A stretch of DNA of 64,000 nucleotides, taken from Lepus europaeus (taxonomy: Eukaryota; Chordata; Mammalia; Lagomorpha; Leporidae). Positions 24,601-36,290 of the stretch are shown piece after piece. The stretch covers positions 177,259,401-177,323,400 of the forward strand of contig NC_084827.1 of the NCBI RefSeq assembly GCF_033115175.1, read 5' to 3'. How positions within the stretch are numbered: position 1 is the first letter of the stretch; each line of letters begins with the position of its first letter. The notes beneath the pieces are model-generated. The model did no database searches. It saw nothing but the letters and a program-made list of their open reading frames with translations, and was not told where the DNA came from. A program made the position numbers and the translations under genes.

Positions 24601-27600
24601 TGGTTTTAATTTTCACATAATTGGGGAAATAGCAGGGGGCTCTATATCTCTTGCATTTACATGTGGTTTCCCTTTTATCAATCTCTTATATTAGTGTGGT
24701 ATATCTGCTATAATTGATAAGCCAGTATAATCCGCTATTACTCATTAGTCCATAATTTATTAAAATTTCCTCAGGTTTCTCCCTGATAGACTTCTTCTGT
24801 TCCGGGCTCACGTTCAGAGTATCCCGTCACTTTGAGCTGTGTTGTCTTGTTAGGTCTGTCTTGGCTGGGACAGTTTCTCAGACATCCTCAGTGCTGATGA
24901 CCCTGACGATGTTTTGTTCTGTTTTTTTTTTTTTTTTTTTTAATTTTAATTAGTTTTTAACAGATTCAGTATGGTTTGTAGATACAGTTCTAAGAGCATA
25001 ATGATATTCCCTATTCCCTTCTCCTCTACCTCTTTTGTTTTTGTTTTTGTTTGTTTGTTTTTTGTTTTGGTGAAGCAGAGTTACAGACAAAGAGATGGAG
25101 AGAGAGGTCTTCCATCTGCTGCTTCATTCCCCAAATGGCTGCAATGGCCTTAGCTGAGCCAATCGGAAGCCAGGAGACAGGAGCTTCTTCTGGGTCTGCC
25201 ACAAGAGTTCAGGGGCCCAAGCACTTGGGCCATCTTCTGCTGCTTTCCCAGGTCATAAGTGGAGAGCTGGATTGGAAGAGGAGCAGCCAAGATATGAACC
25301 AGCGCCCATATGGGATGCTGGCACTGCAGGTGGAGGCTTAGCACACTGTGCCATAACACCTGTCCCCTTTCTGTCTCTTAAGATAGCATATTTTAAATTT
25401 ACATTACAGTAAAAATGCTTAATTCTTCACCAACTAAAAAGCTTGACAAGTAAAAAAGCAGAAAGACTCTATTGGGAAGATAGACAACAGCTATAAACAA
25501 TAATTTTTTTTAAAGATTTATTTATTTGAAAGAGTTACACAGAGAAGGAGAGGCAGAGAGAGAGAGAGAGAGGTATTCCATCCGCTGGTTCACTCCCCAA
25601 GTGGCCTCAACGGCTGGAGCTGTGCTGATCCGGAGCCAGGAGCTTCTTTGGGGTCTCCCCCGCGGTTGCAGGGGCTCAAGGACTTGGGCTATCTTCTACT
25701 TTTTTCCCAGGCCATAGCAGAGAGCTGGATTGGAAGTGGTACAACCAGGGCTTGAACTGTTGCCCGTATGGGATGCTGGCACTGCAGGTGGTGGCTTTAT
25801 CCGCTACACCACAGTGCCAGCCCCTATGAACAATAATTGAGTGGAAAAATGACCATTTCATCCCTTTTATTTTTTTAAAGTAATCACAGATCATTAAAAA
25901 CAATAGTAGTATAACATTCATAACCATTGGTTTGACAAAGGTATAAAACAGTTTCACCAAACCACCATATTTACAGCAATACTGATACACACAGGCATTT
26001 CTTTTTTCTTTTTCTTTTCTTTTCTTTTTTCTTTTTTTTTTAATTTTAGCTCCCACATATAAGGGAGAATGTGAGGCATTTGTCTTTCTGTGTTTGGCTT
26101 CTTTTAGTCAACCTGATGTCCTCCAGTTGTGTCCATTTTGCTGCAACTGGTAGAATTCATTCTTTTTCATGGGCGAGTAATATCCCGTTGTGTATCTGTA
26201 CCAGGTTGTCTTGTCCCTGATCTGGTGGTGGACACCTTGGTTGATTGCAAGTTTTGGCTACTGTGAAACAGTGGTGCTGCGACCATGAAGACCACGGCAG
26301 CTTTAAGGAGTCCCGGTCAAAGTATTGCTGACTGCCTCCATCTGGCATTCGTCTGAGTGTTTGTCCTGATAGGCTGGGCGTGTAGGTACATGGGGGGAAG
26401 ATCACGGAGGCGGTGTGGCGTTTTTGTAGCTTCATACTTCATACTTAGCGAGGTCACGTGCTATCCATGTGGTTTTTACCTCGGTTCTTGGTTGAAACTC
26501 TCAGAACGCTGAATTCTGGCGGAAGTAGATAGCTTTCAGGTTAAACTGAGTAGTGATTCCTTCAGTCTTCGATCTGTTCATTCACTGCGCACCGTGTTTA
26601 GTTATATGCCGGTTGTTAGGCTTATTTTCCCAAGACTCTTTAGAAAATTGTTTCTGTTCTCAAGAAGCTCACAGACCGTGGTGCAAATACAATAAGTACG
26701 GCTGCAGGATTCTTCAGCTGCACGGTCAATATCCCCACCTAGCAGTGGCTCAGACGAGATGGCGGTGTTGCTTCACCTGCTGGGAGCTCTGGCGCTGAGG
26801 CTGTTACACGTTTGCTTCAGTGACCCCCAGTGCCTTTAGGGTGCAGGTGCTTCCTGTACTTTGGAAAACCTTCTATTGCTTGGCCTGTTAATTTTGAGTT
26901 CAGATTTTCACCCTAAGGTTTGGCATTTCTAGTATCACGCCATTGTGCACAACCTGTATGCAAAATGGGAGTGGCCTTTCTTCATGCTTTGTTCCTGTTG
27001 GATGAGAGGAATTGTATTCTTAGAAGTCTTGTAACAGACATCCCTTGGGTCTACATCGGCTTACATTGCTCCTCTAATTCTGTTGGAAGCTTGAAGGTGA
27101 CGTCTGACACTTCAAGCCCCTGATACGATAGGAGACTTGTCTTCCAGGAGGAAGGTGGAAAACAGTGGTTGTTGGACAGGTAGATCCTGGAACTGCTGCA
27201 GGTGGGCCACAGTAAAACAGAGAAAGACAGGGTGCAGTTGGCTGTAATGAAAATGCAGAGGTGATGTCTACCCCCTGAAGACGAGGGAAGCCCTCTGGGC
27301 ATGGCTGGCCCCTGGCCTGAGATTTGGAGAGTGGGGGTTTTGGCGGGGAAATGTGTTACCCTGATGATACACTTTTCAGGCTCAGCAATCGGACTCTGCA
27401 AAGGTAAAGAAAGATTTCTTATTTTTTTTTTAATTTTTTTATTTTATTTATTTTTTTTTAACAGGCAGAGTGGATAGTGAGAAAGAGAGACAGAGAGAAA
27501 GGTCTTCCTTTTTGCCGTTGGTTCACCCTCCAATGGCCGCTGCGGCCAGCACATCTCGCTGATCCGAAGCCAGGAGCCAGGTGCTTCTCCTGGTCTCCCA

Positions 27601-30600
27601 TGCAGGTGCAGGGCCCAAGGACTTGGGCCATCCTCCACTGCCTTCCCGGGCCATAGCAGAGAGCTGGCCTGGAAGAGGGGCAACCGGGATAGAATCCAGC
27701 GCCCCAACCGGGACTAGAACCCGGTGTGCTGGCGCCGCAAGGTGGAGGATTAGCCTGTTAAGCCACGGCACCGGCCAAGAAAGATTTCTTAAGAGAAAAA
27801 TGAGAGTTCTGGGCAGTACAGTGATTGGGCTATGAGGGAAGAGAGCAGAAGGAAAATGAGCTCAAGTTGAGGGAGAAGGGAGTCAAAGCCACCTGGAGGA
27901 TGATGGGTTGGGGAGAGAAACCTCCACGGGCTTGGGCCACACGAGCAACAGCCTTTGCTGTAATTAAGTGGTCTCTAAAGTTGCTTCGGGTTCAGAACTG
28001 GCTGAGGTTTCTCTGGTAACCAGTGTGCTTTCAGAGTCCTGTTGGCCCTTGGTGCTCAGCACCCTGAGAACGTCCTGTGTGGCCTCACCCTTAGATGGCG
28101 TTCCTGGGTGACCTTCCTGTAGTTTGTGGTGAGCTGCCTTCACGGCAGGGCGTTCATCATGGGCAGTCCAGATGACCGCCTTTTAGTTAATTAAACTCGT
28201 ATCCTAGAAACGTGCCAGGCCTTTGTGGCTACTGTAAGTATATTTCAAATGAAAAGTTCTGCCTCATCGTAAGCAGAGTATCTCCCCTGCCAGGTAAGTA
28301 TTCTGCTCTGTCACTTGTACAGCCACTTGATAGACGCTGTCAAGAGTGATTCAGACTTTTTTTTTTTAAAAGATTTTTTTGTTGTTTGTTTATTTGAAAG
28401 AGATAGAGGGAGACATAGACAAAGAGCTCTTCCATTCGCTAGTTCACTCCCCAGATGGCTGGTATGGCTGGGGCTAGGCCAGGCCAAGGCCAAGAGAGTC
28501 CAGAATTTCGTCTGTGTCTCCCACATGGGTGGCAACGGCCCAAGCGCTCAGGCCATCTGTGACTGCTTTTCCAGACACATTAGAAGGGAGCTGGATTGGA
28601 AGCAGAGCACCTAGGACCCAAACTAATGCCTTTTCGGGATGCCGGCATCACAGGTGGCTTAACCTGTTCCACCAGAATGCTGGCCGCGTGGTTCAGACTT
28701 TTTCCCTTTAATTAATAAAAATCGTTTTCTCTTTCTGAAAATGTTTCCTTCTGGAAAGGAAGAGGAGGCTGCTAAATGGGCACGAGAAGAAGAAGAAGCC
28801 CAGCGCCGACTGGAAGAGAACCGGCTGCGGATGGAGGAGGAGGCAGCCCGGCTGCGGCATGAGGAGGAAGAGCGGAAGAGGAAGGAGCTGGAGCTGCAGC
28901 GGCAGAAGGAGCTCATGCGCCAGAGGCAGCAGCAGCAGGAGGCTCTCCGCAGGCTGCAGCAGCAGCAGCAGCAGCAGCAGCTGGCGCAGATGAAGGTAGC
29001 GCCTGCGCTGACGTTCGCCACTTGCGGCGTTTGGTCATGAACAAAGTAGAATGTGAGCATATCCTTTGTGTTAGGCAGTGAAACAACAAGAAGAAACAGA
29101 AGAGGATAGGACAGGAGCCGAGATGCAGGAAAGTCAAGTCAGTGTGCTGACTCTGTCTCCGCGAACATTGTAGACCAAGATAGATCAGAGAAAGCAGTTA
29201 CCGTCAGACATACACAGTTGGATATGGAAATAGGAACCAGAACATAAGGCTTGAAACACAACTTGACCTTGGGGGTTTATGGAAGATTGCATTGAGAGGT
29301 GATGTATGCAAGGTGTTTTAGGAGGAATCAAAGCGTTATTTGAATTAAGGAGAAAGTGAAGTCAGGAACCCAGTAAAAAGACAGTGTGACGGGGGTGAGA
29401 ACAACCAGTGGGAGGGAACTGGTCTGCTAGCAGTTAGCAAGCCTTAGTGACCAAGGCGGAGGAGGCTGGGGTGCCCGCAAGTGTATAAGCCTTAGTGACT
29501 GGAAAGTGCTGGAACTTGATGAAAACAGAATGATGGGAAAGGAGGAACAGATTTTTTTTTTAAAGATTTATTTTTTGGGCCTGGTGCTATGGTGTTGTGG
29601 GTTAAGGCACCGCCTGCAGTGCTGGCATCTCATATGGGTGCTTATTTGAGTCCTGGCTGCTCCTCTTTATGGGGCTGGCAATGCTCAGTTGTATTGAAGT
29701 TGTTTGCTTGGAGAACTGTGGCAATGTCAGTGACAGTTTAGACCATTTATGTCCTTGATCCTTGTCAGTTACACTCAGATTCCTGCTGTAGATCTGTTCT
29801 TTTTTCGGACTGTTTGCACTCAAGCTCATGTCGTACATTTATTAAGCATTTCAAAAGAAGTTAGATTAGTTTTTGCTTATTTTAGAGTCGAGCCACAAGA
29901 TACCTCAATTAAAGTGTGTCGTCTTCTGACCAGAAAGTGTAAGGATTCTCTTGGATTGGCCAGGCTTTGAGAACATTAAAGTATGCAGGACTCAGATATT
30001 GAGCCTCTATTTTAGTCAGTAATTATAAGGGATGAGGAAAACAGACTTGCTGATTAAATCAGCTTGATGCTTCTGTCTGGAGATGAGTCCGGATAACAGG
30101 GAGTTCTTCCATGAAGACTGGGAACTGTGCCTTGGGTGTGCTGTTAGCTGCCTGCCTCAGCTCTTCCTTCAGGAATCTTGTCCTTCACCTTTTCCCTGGA
30201 CATAGCACACTAAGCCCTTTGTTGCCTGCTTGGATTAAAAATTCTCCTACTAGGGCAGGCGTTTGGTACAGTGCTGGCATCCTGTGTCAGAGTGCCTGCT
30301 TTGTTTCAGATCCAGCTCCCTGCTGATGTGCCTGGGAAGGCAGCAGGAAATGGCCCAAGTACTTGGGTCTGTGCACCCTTGTTGGAGACCTGGATGGAGT
30401 GCTGGGCTCCTAACTTCAGCCTGCCTCAGTCCAGCTGATGTAGGCATTTAAGAGTAAATCAGCAGATGGAAGATCCCACCCCCACCTCTCTCTCTCTCTC
30501 TGCCTTTTCAAATAAATTAAAAAACAAATGAAAAAGCCAAAAAAAAAAAAACACCACACTCAATTAAACTCAATTAAAAGAAATTAATCCTCATGCCAAT

Positions 30601-33600
30601 TTGCTGATTTCTTTTGCTTGCGTCTTTCTCTTTATGTTTATGGCTGTTTATCTATGTAATTCAGTGCCAGATTTAACAAATTTGCCACTCTCAAATGGTA
30701 GCTCAAACTTAAGTATGTGTATTTTGTTTTAAATAAACTTGGGTTTGGAGCAGTGACAAAAAATTAAGAAACTGAAACAAACCAACAGAGAGAATACTAT
30801 GTATAAGAAATGAAGTAGGACATTTGAACTGAGTGTTGCATATGGGTTGACAGAATCATGGGTCCTAACCGTACATGATACATCATTGCCTTTTTCTCTT
30901 CAATCATTTCCTTATGAACTCTCATGACTTCTGTTTGTGTTAGCTTCCCTCATCTTCAACGTGGGGCCAGCAGTCCAATACCACAACCTGCCAGTCTCAG
31001 ACCACGCTGTCATTGGCTGAAATCCAAAAACTGGAAGAGGAACGAGAACGGCAGCTCCGAGAAGAGGTAAGTGAAGTAGAAGTGGTCTAGTCACAGTGTT
31101 CAGAATACCTCGTGTGCATTATGGGTTGGTGGTAACTGAAGACTCAGAATTGCTGTACTTCTGACTCAGATGTTTACTATTAAACTCTTTATCTTACAAT
31201 TTGGTTCATTAAATATAAAGCATCTAGTGAAAATAACATTAATTTTGGATAACATAAATGTTCAGTTTCCTTAAACATTTTACCATAGTTCTTCGGAACT
31301 AGCACTGAGGGGTAGTTAAGTGAAACCTGTACATGCGGCGCCGGCATCCCATTTGGCAGGTTTGAGTCCTGGCTGCTCCACTTCCGATCCAGCTCCCTGC
31401 TAACAGTCTGGGAAAGGCAGCAGAGGACGGCCCAAGTGATTGGGCCCTGTTACCCATGTGGGAGGCCTGGAAGAAACTCCTGGGGCCTGTCTTCAGATCA
31501 GTCCAGCCATGAACGTTGCAGCCATTTGAGGAGTGAACCAGCAGATGGAAGACCTCTCTCTTTGTCTCTCCCTTTCTCTGTCTGTAATTCTGCCTCTCAA
31601 ATAAATAAAAACATAATAGAACATCGGTAGAAGTAAATAAATTGTTGAAAATTATGGGTGAGATGCAAGCATTTGACGCAGTGACTTAGGTCACCATTTG
31701 TGCACCTGCATCTCCTATAGGAGTGCCTTGTTCAAAGTCTGGCCACTCCCCTTCCAGTCCAGTCTTCCTGCTGACGTACGTCCTGGGAGGTGGCAGGGAT
31801 GACTCAGTACTTGAGTCCCTGCCACCCACGTGGGAGACCTGGATGCAGTTTCAGCTCTGGCGTTGGCTTGGCCCAGCCCTGACTATCGCAGACATTTAGG
31901 AAATGAAGCGGTAGACGGAAGATCTCTGTTCCTGCCTTTCAGAAAAAATGAGAAAAAAAAAAACACTAGACAAAATTGTTTAAAAAAACTATGAGTTATG
32001 CACACATTCTTTTGTAATTTTTATGTTTAGAATGTAGAATACATTTTTCTTTAAAGGGTTTTATGGTTCCCTTCTGGCCTAGAAAAACTTAAAATATGAC
32101 AGAAAAATAAGTATTCTGTTTTAAGTCACTAAGTCTGTGTCCTGTCTTAGGATAGAAAGGATACAAAAGAGTGGGAAAGTAGGGAGAAAGATATCACACA
32201 GCTTTTTTGACAGAGAAAGAAAATGATGAATTCATGGTTTGGTTCAGCATGTCATTATCTGTCTAAAACTGGTAAAAATCTCTTTCATGAAGCTTCCCTG
32301 TCTAGTTGAGGAGAGAGAGCTGGTGTATTGGAGGGTGACAGTAGCAGAGAGAAGAGTCACACGGGCTAGGAGAGGGCCCTGGGGCAGGTGAGACTGATGG
32401 CCCAGGTTAGGGTGGGCGGTCTCAGAGACCCTCTCTGGAACTGGGGGTGATGCAGCAACGCCTTGAAGAACGTGCTGTTTGCAGATGTGCTATGAGGGGA
32501 GCAGTGAGTGCCGCGAGAAGTGGGAGTTGTTGTAGACATTCACCAGGAGCACGCCTGCGCTCAGCATTACGCTCGAGTGTTTCTGCCCCTTGAAAACTCG
32601 GGTATTTCCCACCTTCACTTAAAAGTCCTGATTGAACTTTGTTTTGAAATCGTGCTTTCTCTAAAACATTATCAAATGTGGATGCAGAGCATAGCATACC
32701 TTTCCCTTCAAGGCCAAAATTTTCCAATTATTTTGGACTCTGCTGAACAAAAAAATAACAATGGAAAGAAGTAGGGATCACAGGAGTTTCCTGTTTCTCT
32801 TGGTGTCCCGGAAGTTACTGATCGCTTCATTTGTGTTTTCAGTGGATTGTCTTGAAGTCTTCTTATACCCTCTAAGGCATAAAATGCCAGCTAAATCCAC
32901 ATTTCTGACGTGGAGAGCCCGAAGCTGAGTTCGTCCAGCTTTCCCCTCCTTCCTGGGCCCTTGAGCCTCTCCCAGGCTGGCTGTGCAGCTTGCTGCACAG
33001 CTGTTCTCCATCTGTCTGGAATTCCGGTTTTAGCACATTGCCCCTGCTAGACTGATGTTCATTGTGTTTTCTCTCCGGTTTTCCATCTTTTCTTTTGTGA
33101 AGGGGGCATTTCCTCTATTTTATGTTTACTGAGATGTTAGTGTAGCTATCTTAGTTATTTTGAGTCTTTATTTGGCTGAATTTTTTTTTTTTGTAAAAAT
33201 AGATTTATTTATTTCTTTAAAGGGCAGAGTTACAGAGAGGCAGAGGGAGAGAGAGAGGTCTTCCATCTGCTGGCTTACTCCCCAAATGGCTTCAATGGCC
33301 AGAGCTGGGCTGATCCAAAGCCAGGAGCTTTTTCTGGGTCTCCCAAGCAGGTGTAGGGTCTCAGGGACTTGGGCCATCTTCTGTTACTTTCCCAGGCCAC
33401 AGCAGAGAGCTGGACCAGAAGTGGAACAGCCGGAGTCTTGAACTGGCACCCATACGGGATGCCAGCACTGCAGACAGTGGCTTTACCCACTAAGCCACAG
33501 TGCTGGTCCCCAGTATTTCTTTTTATAGCCTTTTATTCTCTTTTCTTTGCTTTTATTTTTACTTATTTATTTTTTAATAAATCTTCCATCTTTTTTTTTT

Positions 33601-34403
33601 TAAAGATTTATTTATTTATTTATTTAAAAGGCAGAGATGGAGAGAGAGAGAGAGAGGAGAGAGGTCTTCTGTTCACTGGTTTACCCCCAAATGGCTGCAA
33701 TAGCTAGAGCTGAGCCAAGCCGATCTGTAGCCAGGAGCTTCTTCCGGGTCTCCCATGCAGGTGCGGGGGTCCAAGGACTTGGGTCATCTTCTGCTTTCCG
33801 AGGCCACAGCAGAGAGCTGGATCTGAAGTGGAGTAGCCAGTACTCAAACCGGCACCCATAAGGGATGCTGGCACTGTAGGCGGCAGCTTTACCCACTATG
33901 CCACAGCACGGACCTCTCTCTTTTTTTTCTTTGCATGTACCATGTCACCTCTCTAAGGATGTTACTGACTGATAGGGAGAGAAAGATGTTCCATTCACTG
34001 GTTCACTCTCCAGATGGTTGCAATGGCCAGAGCTAGGCCAGACTGAAGCCAGGAACACAGGCAGTTCTCCTGGGTCTCCCATGTGGGTACAGTGGTCCAA
34101 GGACTTGGACCAACTTCCGCTGTTTGCCCATGCTTTTAGCAGGGAGTTGGATCGGAAGCAGAGCAGCCGAGAGTTAACCAGTACCCATGCGGGATGCCGG
34201 CTTTACAGGCGGCAGCTCTGCCTGCTAGGCACAGGCCTCAGCCTACTTAACTAACAGCCATTCTGCATTTAGTCTTTGTAGTTAACTGTGTTGCCACTAA
34301 GTATCCGTTTGGCGTAGCAGACTTTTCAGACTGACCCGGACAGCCTGCTTCTCTCCCTGTGCAACAGCAGCGGCGACAGCAGAGGGAGCTGATGAAGGCG
34401 CTC

Positions 34404-34434
<31 letters not shown>

Positions 34435-36241
34435 TCTCGGGCTGGGGCAACGTCAGCAAGCCGGCGGGCAGCGCCAAGTCCCTCCTGGAGATCCAGCAGG
34501 AGGAGGCCAGGCAGATGCAGCAGCAGCAGCAGCACCAGCAGCCGCCAAGCAGGGGCCGGAACAGCACAGTGGGTTCATGTCCTCGCTCCGCTGCCTGGGC
34601 TGGGTGTTCTGTTCTCTAACTGCTGTGGACTGTCTTCCCACCTTTGTAGCATTGCTCACCACAGTCATTTTTCTTTTCTGACAGCATTCCAACCTGCACA
34701 CCAGCATTGGGAATTCTGTTTGGGGCTCTATCAACACTGGTCCTCCTAACCAGTGGGCATCTGACCTTGTCAGCAGTATCTGGAGTAACGCGGACACTAA
34801 AAACTCCAACATGGGATTCTGGGATGATGCAGTGAAAGAAGTGGGACCTAGGAATTCAGCAAATAAAAATAAAAACAACGCCGGGCTCAGGTAGGGCTCA
34901 GAGTGATCGCGTCTGCGCACTGTGGTTGGCCGGGGGTGTTGGTGGGGACGTGGGGAGTTGGATGGGCAAGGCAAGGTAGCTTAGTTCTCATTTACTGTTT
35001 TCTTCTGTGTCCAGGCACAGGAAGTCATAATTGTAGTGACTGAGTTCCCCTAGAAAAACATCTATATTATTTCCAGAGGCTCCTTCTACTGCTGAGCACT
35101 TAATCCATTGTTTATTGTGTGAGAACCACTTACTATATATCAAGAATAGTATAATATTTTCACTGAACATTTCTCTAAGGTATTCTCTGAATATCTTGGC
35201 ATTTTTAGTAAATGTATAAAGGTCTTTGTGCTACAGTATTATACCTTAAAGCTGTTTTTATGATCGGTCATAATTCCATGTCCTCTTCAGTCAGTGCACA
35301 GTGTTAGGAATGAGTGTGGGATTTTAGTTTGAGTGCATGACCTCAATCCCAGCACCCCCACTTTTAGCTGTATGACCTTGGGCAGGAGGGAACCTTGGGC
35401 CTCAGTTCCCTCATCGGTAAAATGAAGGCGACAACTTCCGGGCTGTGATGTGAAGACGAACGGGTGTGAAGGAGTCCTTAGCGCGCCTGGCACGTAGTAA
35501 CTGCTTAATCCATGGTGGTGTTCTCGGCTTGTTCTTGATTGACTGCGAATGAGACGGGCAGTATCTGCTGGTTTATCGAGCATCTGCCAGGCACTGTGCT
35601 CTAGGCCTTTGTGAATAATTCTTTTATTCCTAATGGTGACTCAGAGAAATGTTAGTACCATTTTACAGGTGAGGAAACTGAGGCTCAGTAAAGTTAGCAG
35701 CTTACATAAGGACACACAGGGAGGATTTCATAATGTTCTCCAAGCTGAAGCCCTGTGTTCGTAAACTAGGATATATTAGCTGAGGCTAGAACTTTCAGGA
35801 ATTTCCAAACCAAATACTTAATTTTTCTTCTTTTTTGGAGCCACATAGTGGATTACTGGACAGCCATCCAGTATTACCAAGACATTATACATTTATGGTG
35901 TTGTACTGTAATCGTATAGTAACAGTTCTGGGAATATAATATCGCCCTGTTGTTTTGCTTTAGTAAATCTGTAGGTGTGTCTAACCGGCAGAATAAGAAA
36001 GTAGAAGAAGAAGAAAAGTTGCTGAAGCTCTTTCAGGGAGTAAATAAAGCCCAAGATGGATTTACCCAGTGGTGTGAACAGATGCTTCATGCCCTCAATA
36101 CGGCAAACAACTTGGATGGTAAGAATCGGGGCGGGAACCCCAGCCTGTGAATGACAGGCATCCACAGAGCAGACTGGGACGGTAGGCCAAGACTCGGCAG
36201 AAGGGAGATCTGAGGAGGTCAGATCTTGAGCCTGCCATAGG

Positions 36242-36290
<49 letters not shown>

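Larger units (their letters stand above)
24560..26330 (-). mobile_element. L1 fragments, antisense, interrupted by two CSINEs
   Basis: Segments 24560-25060, 25380-25505 and 25830-26330 flank two CSINE insertions. The last contains AGCTCCCACATATAAGGGAG and TGATGTCCTCCAGTTGTGTC, characteristic of an L1 3' end in antisense. A T run at 24921-24940 is the reversed poly(A) of one member. Confidence 0.6.

Noticed and set aside
28740-28758. Start of the 28759 exon at the in-frame ATG 28741
   Set aside because: The ATG lies in the intron before the AAAG acceptor. The protein continues directly from RKQ to EEEAAKW, so the ATG is not a start.
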